Shown: positions 48,825 to 60,900 of the stretch, piece after piece
Layout of the letters: every line of letters begins with the position of its first letter
How positions within the stretch are numbered: position 1 is the first letter of the stretch
Program-made: the position numbers and the translations under genes
Assembly: GCA_000708835.1 (NCBI GenBank)
Contig: DF236969.1
Location: 124,001-188,000 of the forward strand
DNA from: Klebsormidium nitens
Lineage: Eukaryota > Streptophyta > Klebsormidiophyceae > Klebsormidiales > Klebsormidiaceae
Length of the DNA stretch: 64,000 nucleotides
Direction of reading: 5' to 3'
The notes under the pieces: model-generated
Told to the model about the DNA's origin: nothing
The model's database searches: none
Seen by the model: the letters and a program-made list of their open reading frames with translations, nothing else

Positions 48825-49541
48825 CTTATGGTCCTAGCGTTGTTTCCAAATATTGGTCCAATCGGAGCTAATATGTTGTACCCAGCTCGTCGAAGTACTT
48901 TCATAGAAATACCCGTGCGGCGTGTGATACTCATTGAGTTCCGCTATGACGTGTTGCCTCTGAATTTTGATGCGGATATATGAGCAGTCTCCATGGTCTT
49001 ATATGGAATTAGCACCGGTTTGTCAGCAGCTGCCTCAGGCTTTCAAGTTTCAACCACTTTCAAGTTTCCGTCTAGCTTGCAGACTGCAGTCTCCAGCTTG
49101 CTTTTCCTGATGATGTGATACCGCCTCTTCAATTGCTGAAGAAGTGAGGCCCTCCGCTTCAGCTTCATAACAGTCTAGTGGTCTAAGAAGGAAGTTGCAG
49201 GCAATCAGCGCCTGTGTCCTCATTTCAAGCAAAGTCTAGCAGAAGTCAGATGCAACACCGCTTGTAGAATTTCGACGGCCCGCACAAAGCAAACTTCGAG
49301 AAAGTGTGCAGTGAAGCCCTCACGTGTGTGCGGCGTACATCGTTGTGCACAGCCAACGAGACTGGTGAGAAGAAGTCAACTGAAGCTCACACTGCAAGCA
49401 CGCGGATCACAAGATCCCGGGGATCACCTAGCGCGCCAGCTGTCGTTCCATGCATCTACACAACTTGGAGCTCAGCCATTTGCAGCGAGGACGGTACTAA
49501 TACGAGAGCCCTGACGCGGTGCCGTGAGCGGGGTGGCCGCA
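48825..49541. other. Divergent spacer, PPR-SMR and SUMO-BTB genes
   Basis: This must contain promoters for both genes. I see no strong core-promoter motif and no further coding segment. Confidence 0.5.
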
Positions 49542-51262
49542 ATGCAGGACGCTGCAGCCGCAGCAGCGGCAGCTGCCGCAGCAAATGCGGGGGGGCCACG
49601 GGCTGGCGATCTGAATCAGCAACCCTTGGGGTACGCATACGGCTCTTTAGAATCGCAGCAAGCACACAGAGGTGTGCGCGCCTATCACTGGGGCCTCTTG
49701 ATTGCTTTGACCGTTGTTGGTCTTTTATTGCGTCCGTGATTCGCCTCCAATTGTGCGCCTCACGTGCTGACGGGCAAATTGCCTTGTGCAGGCTGACTGT
49801 GAAAGCAGAGGAGGAGATTTTCCTGGATGCAGAAGGGAAGCAGAGCAGGCAAAAGGCTGGCCAGACTGTCATGTTTAAGATTGGGGTGAGCGCAAATGCT
49901 TGACCATATTTGGTTTGATATGAGGAGGAGAGCAGAGATGTGCGAGCAGGCAACACTGCAGAAAGGCATCTGTGAAGGTTGGGCGTGGGTGAACGCAACA
50001 AGGCTGGCCTCCAGGCAGGTATGTATGGAAAGATGCCATGCTCATTGACATGTGTTCCTGTGTTGCAGACTTCCACAAAACTGAGGAAATTGAAGCGCGC
50101 TTGGTGTACCAAGGTCGGCGTCTGTCCCGAGAGTGTCGAATTCTTTCATGGGGGAAGAACTGTAGAGGACCAGCACTCGGCGGCGGATCTGTTCATGCTG
50201 GAAGGGGTGAGTGAGCCGCCATGCCGTGCCAGCCGCAGGTCGCAGCAGCCATGCTGGGCGTGAGCAGGGCTGGGGCGCCGCTCGGGCCTGATGCAATTAC
50301 GTTCACAAATACTTGGGCTCTTCTCTCTACCCAGTCGAGACGCAATGAAAACCGACTGGTTAATCTTCCAGTTGCCGTCACCCGTGTGCCCTGCCCGTGC
50401 TTGGAGCGAGGGCCTTTCTGCTTGGGCCTCCCCGCCCACTGCCTTGGACCCTTGGGCCTGCTGACACTGCCTCTCCAACAGGGCCGTGCACTGCCCCCAG
50501 CCCCTGTGAATCTTGAAAGGCCGTGCTGCGATGTGCACATGATGGCCAAACATGAGAAGACGCTGAGACTCGGATGTCCAGTGTCCTGGCTCATGTGCCA
50601 GGCTTGAACCCGCCCCGTGCTGCCCCTAAACACCACCCCAATTGGCGCAGGACTTGATCTTTGTGAAGCACCTGCCGACGTTCCTGGCGCGCAACGTGGC
50701 AGTGGCCAGCCCGCGCGCGCGTGAGTTTGAGAAGCTGCTGGAGAGCGAGGCCTTCTCCGACCTGGCGCTGCTGGTGGGCAAGGAGCGCAGCCGCATGGCG
50801 GTGCACAAGTGCATCCTGGCCGCCATGTCCCCCAAGTTTGCCGCCATGTTCAACACCGGCTTCGCGGAGGGCAACGCCGCGGAGATTGTGCTGGAGGCCG
50901 CGGAGCCGCGCATCATGCGGCTGCTGCTGCGCTACTTCTACACGGACGAGGTCGCGGTGCCGGAGGACCCGGACGAGGCGGCCGCGCTGCTGGTGCTCGC
51001 GGAGGAGTACCTCGTGCCTGGGCTCAAGAAGGCGTGCGAGCTGGCGCTGCTGGGCCAGGTCAAGGAGCGCAACGTGTGCACGCTGTTCCGCATTGCGCAC
51101 CTGCACGACGCGGGCTTCCTCAAGGAGAAGTGCAAGCAGTACTTCCTGGACCACTTCGACACCAAGGCCTTCCTGGGCGAGGAGCTCAAGAAGACGCCCT
51201 CGCTGCTGCTCGAGATCACGCTCGCCGCAGTCAGTGGGAACAAGCGCCGCCGCCTCAACTGA
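49542..51262 (+). CDS. SUMO-like (Rad60-SLD type) plus BTB/POZ domain protein
   Basis: Four exons (49542-49630, 49792-49885, 50069-50206, 50651-51262) join in phase to give 310 residues. An Ala-rich head (residues 2-15) precedes a ubiquitin-fold segment at about 30-115. TSTKLRKLKRAWCTKVGV, SVEFFHGGRTVEDQHSAADL and then LEGQDLIFV match the SUMO/Rad60-SLD pattern, in which a polar beta-hairpin follows the helix. There is no C-terminal di-glycine, so it is an embedded domain, not a modifier. Residues 142-238 are a BTB/POZ domain (FSDLALLVG, VHKCILAAMSPKFAAMF, LLRYFYTDEV), followed by a BACK-like helical region and a basic tail (GNKRRRLN) that could be a nuclear signal. BTB proteins usually act as Cullin-3 substrate adaptors, so a SUMO-like module could recruit a partner. 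Exon 4 is extremely G/C-rich at third codon positions, unlike exons 1-3. Confidence 0.82.
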
Positions 51263-54183
51263 CACGGCCCCTGCGGCAGCCAGGGGCCAGCAGGGACCTG
51301 CGGAGGGGGCCCAGAAGGGCGTGTACAGAAAGTTCTGTTGTGTACAGTATGGTGTACTTGAAAAGCAGGTAATTCGGATCGTCGGACAGGATCTCAGCGA
51401 CTCTGTCGCAGGCATCTTGGCATACAAGATTGGTCGCAAGATGTTCAGAGGTTCAGCACGTTCTACATGTTCAAAAGACGGACGATCTGTGATCTACTCT
51501 CGACATATAGTAACTATTAGCCGGGCACCACTTAGAAGATTGTCGTATGTTGCAGTTGACCTGCCATGTGTTAAGTCTTGAACTAGTCATGCTACGTATT
51601 GTTCAAGCATAAGGAAGTGCCTGTATCCGCTAGATGTCTGATTGAAAATACTCCGGCCGACCAAGCACCAAAGTATGCGACTCGCACTACTGAAGCGGAC
51701 TGGAGATGTTAAATGCTATTATTCATATGTTGGCTTAACAAGTGCGTAATTTTTCTTCGATGCTTGCTGTACCGGATTCTTAACTTAATTGACCCGCTGC
51801 TACCAACATCCTAAATATCTGCAAGTCTAGCAAGCATTTGTTGGTCCCGGGATTGATGAGCGGCTTTAGCAAGCTCTGGAGAAACCTGCGAGTTTCATTG
51901 GTTGGTTGCTTGGGGTGCATAAAATAGAAATGCCAGAGTTGTAGCGTGGGTATAAGGTCTCATTGAGTCTAGTATGTAAGACAATTGCTAGACACCTATA
52001 AGTGCTTACATGAGAAGGCTTCAAGCAAAGCTTGCCAGGGAGACACACAGACACCTATAGCATGAATGTATACACCATGGAAAGCCTATCATGGAAAGCC
52101 TACTCCTTATGCGATCCTTAGATCGACATTATTATAGACCAAGCCTGAACGTTTCTTGCAATTGTGTGCGGCAAGAGTATGCATTCTCACGTCGATTGAT
52201 GTGGTTGATTATTGAGGCAGCGCTTGGATATTCCGTCTCGGCACAATTGGCCCTTGTGCTCCCCCGCGCTTGCGATCAGACTTTTCGCTAGGTCGTTGCG
52301 AAGCCGCCTGGCACGGCAATATAGGGACAATTTGCTTGATTCAATCGTTCGCACGTTAAGTTCTTCTCACAGCTGCGCTCTCTGTGCGCAAGTCTCGCAT
52401 GCAACAGGCTCCTACCTAATTAGTCGCTCGCTATGTGACGCTCTTGCTCGAGTCGCTAACTTCTTTCCTCTGTTTTCAGGGTTTGTGACTTAGGTTGGTA
52501 CGTCCTCGCATAAGTTCGACCTGGCCCGTCGAGTTAAAGACCTTGAGCAGTTTCGTGTTGAAAGATAGCCCTAGCAAATCTAGCACTGTATGCCCTTGCT
52601 CATTGATCGGCGTGACAGCAGGAAGACTTCACTCAGAATCAGATATAGGCCTTACGATGTACTGGACTTCGCACTTGTGATCGTACTCATGAACTCTGGG
52701 GGAAGACCCGGGCTAGGGCAAGCCTGACGAGGACGACCATGCAGTGCGGACGGCCACATTACAATAGCGCATGTGTGTGTGATTTGGGCACTTGAGCGGG
52801 GTGTTCCGGCGGTACTACCCGGGCTGCTACATCGATACCGAAGATGAGGAGAAGAACGGGGGCAGCGGCGATCGGGGGGCGATCGGGACGACCGTCCAAG
52901 GAGGTATCCGACAGTGGCGGCGCTTTGGAACCAGAAGCCGTTGGTGACCGCCCGGGGTGCTCTGAAGCGGCACTATGCATGGAGCTATCACAGTGGGCCC
53001 GTAAGAAACGATTTCCTTAGTGTCCTCCGGGATCGAGGCAGTTCCTGAAGCATGCGGCTATTCTCGTTTATAAGGCTGTAAGCTTCTGTGGTGTACAGCT
53101 CCGTTTTGAGTCACTTTGTACAAAGGCGTTTGATTTCAACCAGAGAATCATCCTTCGATTGAAGAAGTGACACTGAGAACCATGTACATCTGGACGATAG
53201 CTAAAACGGTCGGGTCTGTAGTTTACACGTGCCACATGTTTAAGGCGCAGCGAGCACGATAGAGTTGTCGGCCAATGCATGACTCCGTGTGCACCCAACC
53301 CGTGGCATCCGGATTCGAACTGTTGCAGAGGGTCTGCCGTAGGCACTCTGAATCTTGCCACGTGTCATGTTTCTTTATTCAAAGGAAGCGGACTTCATAA
53401 GAGTCGGTCAAGCCGCCCACATGGCCAAAACGGGACCAAAAGGTGACGAGCTCGACTAGCAAAACCGGAATGTCTGTGGCGCCCGTTTTCCTGTGAAGCG
53501 ATCTTCATCATGTCGTGTTCCTTTTGTATGGTCTGGCCGCCACGTTGGCCAGTGCTTGCAGCGAGTCGGCACTGGAAAGAGTCATGCCCAATAGTTGAAA
53601 GCAAATAAACACCATACGTGCACACCGTTCTCACGTTCATAGTTGAAGAAGCCCGCGACCCCGCCTCTAACTCGGAGGCCGTAGAAGCCGCCACAGCTGA
53701 TTCATTCTTGGATTTGATTATTGGGATAATTAAAGGCTGATCGATGTGCCATACATATTCGCATCGTTGGTCAATTGATAATTTACTACGCGTGCGTTGG
53801 ATTGCATGAAGTTTGCGCTCATGTTTAGCAATTAGTGCATATATGTATTAGAGCCGCTAGAATGTGCTGCTTGATGATTGAAGTAAAGAGGGTCTCTATA
53901 TGGATAGCAGAACCGAAAGAAATGAAACCTATACAAGCGGAAGTACGTATTTTTCCAAATGTTCCACAGCGGGTCCACAACCTTCGTCTTTCCTCCGTGC
54001 AGGAAGTCGGCCGTCGATCTTGGCCATAATTGTAACCAAAAGAGGAACTTATCACCCTTGACATACAGAGGAGACTACTATGATTCATTTCAAACCGACT
54101 CACAGAACTAGCACGGTGTATATATGAAGCTCAAAAGCTATGAGTAGGACACCTCCTGGCAGCTTTGAAAAACGCCTTCCAGC
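51263..54183. other. Intergenic DNA, no firm gene
   Basis: This is the 3' region between convergent genes. One exon-like segment stands out at 52796-52973 (+), with a frame reading GVFRRYYPGCYIDTEDEEKN, but no partner exon or start was found. The rest shows no coding signal or clear repeat. Confidence 0.55.
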
Positions 54184-55693
54184 TCAGAAGTTAAACCCAT
54201 GATCGGCGAATTGACCTGAACAAAGCGTGGCCTTCTTAGTAACACTCGTGCACTTCGGCTTTCCTTGGGCGGTTAGAGTTTCCCACCTGGAATTGCGGTT
54301 ACCAAAACGAAACTGCATGGTCGCTGAGCCCTGGCCGACGAAGAAGTTCCTGACCGTCACGCACCATACGCCATCTTGAGAGCAGAACTGCCGTCCAAAG
54401 TCGCCCTTACTGAAGGACAACTAGTTGATCTCCTGCGTTCCTTTGTAGCCTGTATCCTGCAGCAAAGACCAGGGTAGGCTTAATCTTTGTACTGATTCAC
54501 TGACTTCAACGGCTACTCGAAAGGCGAGGTTGCAAACAACCGCACGCGGGTTAGGTTCCATAGAGAAGTTTCAACACTTCGAGGCTCTGGGCTGGGAGAC
54601 TTGCCATGTGTGTTGCGATTTGGAGGCACATTCTACAAGGTTGCATTTATCAAGAGACCCGACAATGTTTTCCCGTGCAAGGTCCTCAGACGTCAGCTGA
54701 GCTAGCGTCTATGATCAGCACCGCCGAAGACACCGAACCTGGTGATCATTCATGATGTAGAGCTTACCTGGGCGAAGAAGTTGATGACGAAACCTACACC
54801 TGCGTCACCGCTGAGAAATCTACCGTTTGCCACAAAAACCGAGTTGGCATGAACCAGGGGGGCGTTTACTGCCGGGAGGTATTGCTGGAGGAGGCCGTAA
54901 ACGAAGTGGAAGGCGGAGGACGGAGTCTCTGCAAGGAAGGGCCTTGTGGTTTCCGCAAAAACGAAAAAGGAAAGAAACTTTCCAACTATTTTGTAGAACC
55001 CATAACCAGAGCAATCAGCATGACTCGCAAGTCTGGCCGAGAACCAACAACGGATGAACGGAGCAACTTATTAAAACTCTCAAGTCAAGAGGATGTAGTC
55101 TTTAGTAATCATGGCCTGAGCACTCCTAGGTTCCATCGTGGTTGAAAAGGATCACCAGAGGGCGGTGAAGCTTAACCATATGAAACACAAAAGAGGTTTG
55201 AAAAGCAGTCAATCGGGAGTCAATCACTAGAACTCTTGTCGGATGCAGCAGAAGACCAAATGTTTTCAGGAATGACACTCAGGGCCAAAGAGCTCAAAAC
55301 TCAAGTGGTCTAGCCAGAACTAACACAAGAGCGTTTAAGTATCAAGAGCAGTCATGAGGACCCTTAGTACCTAACTAGGACTCAGGTCAGGGCAACCGCC
55401 TCAACAGGTCACATGTGAAGTCTACGGTCAATATCGAGCACATAAATGGCGCCGTCAAAGCGCCCCCCTTCGAGAAGCTCTTCCAATCAAGTTCTACTCC
55501 TTGTATGAGGATATCTGCTGTATGAGGGACATTTGTTGCTCAAGCTTGCAGCGAACATACCTGTTGCCACTTCGCTTTCTGGTGCATCTGAGACTAGATC
55601 AGGAGTCGTGCGGGCCGCCGCAGCAGACTGCAGCAGAATGCAGAGCAGCGCAACCCCAAGGGCCGTGCGGGTGATGGAGCTCGTAACTGCCAT
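54184..55693 (-). CDS. Small secreted protein of unknown function, possibly interrupted
   Basis: Exon 1 (55693-55561) encodes a clear signal peptide, MAVTSSITRTALGVALLCIL, with a likely cut after QSAAA. Exon 2 (54928-54768) and exon 3 (from 54456) follow in phase: FHFVYGLLQQYLPAVNAPLV, then ANGRFLSGDAGVGFVINFFA, then QDTGYKGTQEIN. An in-frame TAG at 54421-54423 then ends the frame at 109 residues. Yet the same frame runs on without stop for 78 more codons to 54184, with four Cys and a coherent composition (SFSKGDFGRQFCSQDGVWC; VTVRNFFVGQGSATMQFRFG). So either the protein is short, or the stop is a recent lesion (pseudogene), or an alternative acceptor (CTAG just before TTG at 54420) bypasses it; that acceptor is also in phase with exon 2. 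I do not recognise the family. Confidence 0.6.
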
Positions 55694-57902
55694 GGCGGGT
55701 GACCAGACTTGCCTGACTAGGCTTTGAGAAAGTTGACCCACCTGCACAGATGATGGTAGGACCGTTAAGATATGTGGAGTTACATTGAGTTGAATGCGAT
55801 CAACTCAATGCGATCAAGGGCCGGAAGGAGGTGTCACAGTCACACAACAGTGGCCCCGAAATAGTCAGCGGCCGTCAAGCCTGACCTGGCGTGTGGCACT
55901 AAGCTGTATTGGCACGAAAGGCAGAGATTGTTCAGTTCCTAAGCTGTAGTCAGAGAGCAGAAAGCCACTGGTGCTACCGGCGCACGAATTTATAACTCTT
56001 TGCAGTTGAACGGTCATCTAATCGATTAGGATCTGTGATTGGTGACAGCAACTTTGGGAGATCCTCCTTTACAAAACAGCGGTGTACGTGCTAAGAACAA
56101 TTGTATATATAGCCCAAGGCGGATACATGAAGGGCAGAAATTGAGTGGTTGACGTATTGCCCTGAAAGAACATTCGGTTATTTAAAAAGGTGAGCTGGTG
56201 AGCTCAGGTGGTTACGGCGCGCAGCTGGAACAAGAAGCATTTCGAGAGAAGATTGCAAGGGAGACCGCCGGTTGTAAGCACTCACCAGCTCAACATAAAG
56301 CAGGTCCTCAATCAGTAGACCTCGCAAGGGGCGCGCCGGCAGAATGGCAGAACGTAGCTGTACACTAGCTTGAAGGGGTGCTGAAGCTTCGCCATGCAGG
56401 AAGTTGTGATCTTGTGATCTGATTGCACGCAGCCTGCAGCTTTTTACAAGGAACGCTTAAGCGGGGCTGATCAAGCTCAGCACACTCAGCATCAGCATAC
56501 GGTATCTAAGCAAGCAGACTTAAAGACAGCTTGAAAATTGCAGCAGTTCCAAATCACCTCGGTAGCTAGTGTGCACTGACATTACTGCCCATGCATGAGC
56601 AACGGGGTCGGACTGTGACGTCGAATGATCAACGAACCGAGATGCCAAGATTCCGGTTCCGGTTCCAGGGCCGAGATTGAATGAATGAACCGATGCATGC
56701 AGTGCATGAAATATTGACATCCTAATGCAGTTCCGGCCTGCTCAGGCTCTGACGTCCGAGTCTTGAGACGCTATGATACAAGTCTGTACTGCCCGGCAAT
56801 CATAGGTACATCATGGGTAGGGTACCTAGATGTTGAAGCAGGCTCGCTATTTAAAAGCCCACCGGTGACCGTATACCTAGACCAAACACGCCAAATACCG
56901 TATGCTACGGACCCAGTACGGTCCCCTACGTTAGCAGCTCTAATATTCAGCTGAGCTAAGAGGAGTGATTGTGGACCTTTTAGCGCTGACCGCTGTACGG
57001 AGATAGTGCTTGATGACTGCAATCTGCCATGCAATCTGCCAGCTGGCGGCTGGCCAGCGGCCTTGGCCGCCGGCCACAACTATCCATCATTACTGTCATC
57101 AATTCTTTAGCGTTGACCATTGTACGGACTCAGGAGAGAGTCCTTGATGCATGATTGCAATCCTGCGGGCGGCGGCTGGCGGCTGGCGGCTGGCCGCTTC
57201 GGGCCACTGGCGGCTGCTGTCGCACCCACCCCGGACCACGTTCCGGGTATACAAACTCTTGGTTCTATTGTGGCGCTGGCCCGGGCAGCTTTGCTTGCAC
57301 GCGGTTGCTTTCACTCATTGATGAAGTGACTAGGCTGATTGGACCACGCGGGGTATGCTATGTGTGTAACCGTCGTTGGAACGTGGATCTAATCATGCCA
57401 GGGGTGCAGACGGCGCGTCCGACGGACGACGGTACCAAAGGATTTTGCTACGCTATGTGTGTTTAACAGAAATTTAGATACTAACAGAGTGCGACCTAAT
57501 TTCGCGAAGCAACTTTTCAAACAAAAGCAGCTCGTGCTAGTTACTAGTTCGTAAGGCGACCATACAGCTGATGACTTCAAGCTCACCGGTCAACACGCCC
57601 CTCCAATGGGGCTTGATTCCATGCCGGCGGCGGGAAAGATACTCTTACAAGACGCAATGAGATTGACCTGAGGATCATTCTGCTTTTGTGGCTTCAGCAA
57701 ACCGCTCGCATGACGACCAATGCAATTCACTGCAGCCGTGCGCCAAGTCTGTCATATTCATGTTCGTTTCAAATATATCCGGTTATATCTTCGAGTTACA
57801 TTTGTCTTTGCGAACCGACAAGAAACATGATTCAGGATGCCGAAGTTTTCACCAAATATGTACATTGTATATAGGGACCAGGGCGTCAGGCCCGCAAGTT
57901 AC
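55694..57902. other. Intergenic DNA with a duplicated block
   Basis: No gene is seen. A block starting TAGCGCTGACCGCTGTACGG (56981) recurs with changes at 57108 (TAGCGTTGACCATTGTACGG). Both are followed by TTGATG, TGCAATC and a GGCGGCTGGC-rich tract. A plausible promoter region for the secreted protein lies at its left end. Confidence 0.55.
56981..57210. repeat. Two-copy direct repeat with GGCTGGC tract
   Basis: Two units of about 100 bp, 127 bp apart, each ending in tandem GGCGGCTGGC motifs. The second unit has an expanded number of these motifs. Confidence 0.65.
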
Positions 57903-60900
57903 CTAACCATCGGCCGGTTCATCAGTCGCAGTAGTTTCTGCGCTGCTCGGCCCATGCTCTACTTCACTCACGCTCTCCTCAGAGACGACCCCTTTCTGTA
58001 TCAAGTACTGCAGCAGCGCCGCACTCCCTGTCTTGCCCTCTGCCGCCATTTCGTCCTGCGCTTCTTGTCGGGCTTCTTCCGTAAGATCACCCTTCTCAGT
58101 GAGCGCCTTCAGAAGCGCGCTAGCCCGGGCCTCTTCCGCTTCCGCCTTCGCTTGCGCTTCCGCCAGCATCCTGCGGAAAGCCCGAGCCGTGAGGAGCCGT
58201 CAGTGATCTTGTTTTGGGCATCATCGCTTGCGCGAGTCCGTGGAGTCTGGTATGGCACAAAAATCTTACAAACGTGGAACCTCAGGAATCAGGAAAGCTC
58301 TCGCGAAGCAAAATCTGATCACCTTGCTCTTCAGCCTATGTGGCTGAACTGGAATCTTGATTGCAATATCGTTCCGCCGCAAAAAGTGCACGAAGCCACT
58401 TGATGCAGCCCAAAACTGGCGCTTTGTTGTCACATCAGAGCTGCGGTAAGCGCTTCGTAGATGAACTAGCAGCGGAGTTTTGCTCCTTACCTTTGCTCTT
58501 CCTCTGCTCGTCGCAAGGCCTCGGCCGCCATCTCTTGCGCCCGCTCCTCTTCTGCAATCCTCTGCTTCTCAGCGTATGACTGGACGGCGGACTCGATCTG
58601 TGACCGGAACGGAGCGAGATTGAGACCCGGTAAAGAGCGGGAGTCCGTGGGAGGAGGGCCCTCGAGTAATGGCAGGCCGGAGATGTTCTTCAAGGAGTTT
58701 GGAAAAAGTGGGACTTCCGTGGGTTTTATGCGCATGATTCTTAAGAGCAATCGCAAGGAGTGTCCCCCATTTTGATGGGGAGGCAATCGAAAAGTAGGAC
58801 TGAATCTCGACTGCAAATTTGGGTCCTGCGCCGCTTTTGCAACGTCTCATCATATGCTGTTCAAAGAGGGAGGATCGGGATTTCCTGGGGCTGGTCGGGA
58901 GGCCTCGCAGGAGCGAAGAAGGAAACGAAGCAACCATAATGCGACCGGCCAAGGCAGGCGCGCGCGTCGCTCACCAGCGCGCGCACAGTAGCCCGTGCGA
59001 GCTCCGTCTTCCTGAGCTCCTGAGCCACCGCGTCGTGGAGGAACGGCATGAACTGGGTCTCGATCTGCGCGAGCATAGTCGAAACGCATGACACAATTGG
59101 ACAGGAAGTAACTGTACGAAGCTGCGCGACTCGCGTGGACGAGCGAAGGGCTTTTGGTTTCACAGCAATCTCCAGGCGAAGCCTTACCAGAGGCTACAAA
59201 ATCTGACGCCTGAAAGTGATGATGCAACCGTTGAAGCAAGTCACTTCAACATAAGGAGCCGGAGCGGTCAGAATCTGAAATGGATGCACTTTTCACTGAT
59301 GCCCAACATTCCCCACAGCTCAAAGAGCACAGCGCAAAAAGCAAACGGCATTTCCGGCTTGTCATTCAACGCGAGCGCAGATGACGCCCAGGCATCAGCT
59401 GCGGTTGCCATCAAGACCTTGGTTCAACACTGATTCCACAAATGAAATCTGACAATCAACGTCAGCAGTAACGGCACGTCGAGAAGCCATTGCTTTCCAC
59501 TTTCCGGGCCGTACCGTAAATCCAAAACCCAACCCGCATTGACAAGAGGGAAACTATTTTCATCCCCACCTCTCGTTCCACGGGGTCATAGAAGACGCCC
59601 TCGTTGGTCAGCCCCTGGAAGACGCCCGCGATGAGCCCGCCCAGGTAGTCGCGCGCGAACGTCTGCGCCGCGACCTTCTCCTGCGCGGCCTTCTGCGCGA
59701 GAGCGCGCGCGCGCTCCTGCTCCAGGCGCCGCGCCTTCTCCGCCAGCTTGCGCTGCTCGGCCGCCTCCATGCGCTGCGTCGCGATCAGCTCCGCGTTGCG
59801 CACCGCCTCGAAGTGCTCCTGCGGGTAAGGGTTTGAAGGTTTACCATTTGAGTTCCACTCGAGACTTGTGGATGGTCTCCTAAGTGAGAATCATGTTCGA
59901 CGCTTGACGTGTTGAATTCGATGATATTGCGGGCTATAGCTAGGGCTTGAGAAATGCAATCCTTCCCTTTGCTTCTCAACACGAACCACTACAGGAGGTG
60001 ATTCAAGAGCAACTTTCTTCGGCCTCACGCAAAGCAGAGTTCCCCCTGGCACACGGTCTAGTTCAGAGAGCTTTCGTCAAATCCCGGTTCTTTCAGCTTT
60101 CTTGTTCGAGCATAGACAACGTACGGCAATGCTATTCCTTGCTCGCAACGTGTCACACTTATGTATTTTTAGACGGATGCTGCTATTGTCACCCACAAGC
60201 TTGCACCCACTTGCAAACCGGTCCATTTGCATATTTCTCAATTCGTAGACTGGGAGAAGCTTGCCTGGTGTGCCCGCATGGCCGCCAGCTCTTCTTCCTC
60301 CATAACCTCCATTAAGCTCTGCTCCAGCGTCTTCCCGATCAGGACCTCCAAAATCGGCTCCACCTGAAACGAGAGTGATTGCTTTTGTTGATAAGCTACC
60401 TTCAATCTACGCCGACAAATCACCAGATCGTTCCTTGCAGCCGTGTCCAACTCTTACTTTTGACAGTCACTCTGTTGTCGCCGAAACAATGCAGGGGCCA
60501 GCTCAACCCTCCGCTTCCTCTTCGGAGGAAATCAACCACTTGCCTTCTCCATTTTTCTTTTGCAATCAGCCCAAAAGACCGGCCGGCAACGTAAGATAAG
60601 GATTAGCACCCGCCAGCACCCGCCAATTCAAACCCACAGAACTCTACAACACGGAACAGTCGGATCTCTTTTGTGTCAGAGTCCCTCTACATGTCTTTGA
60701 CAAGAAGTGTAAAGGTCAGCGATATACAATCAGCACAAAGCGGTCACTGCTTTTCTTCTTCATCTCTCCGTCCCCACCTCAAAATCAAAGTTGAAGAGGT
60801 CCCCCTCCATGATCTGCGTCTCGACGTCGACGCCCGACTTTTGCGGCACGTACAGCGGCGTCTGCGGACGGTCCATGAAGGCGTCCGTCTGCGTGTCCAC

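Noticed and set aside
50721-51581. Long overlapping frames in the other two frames and the reverse strand of BTB exon 4
   Set aside because: Shadows caused by very high G/C at third positions; Arg/Ala/Pro-rich with no domain.
53270-53345. Possible minus-strand tRNA (TTCGAAT loop and short GTGGCA/TGCCAC pairing)
   Set aside because: The T-stem does not pair and no proper anticodon or D arm is seen.
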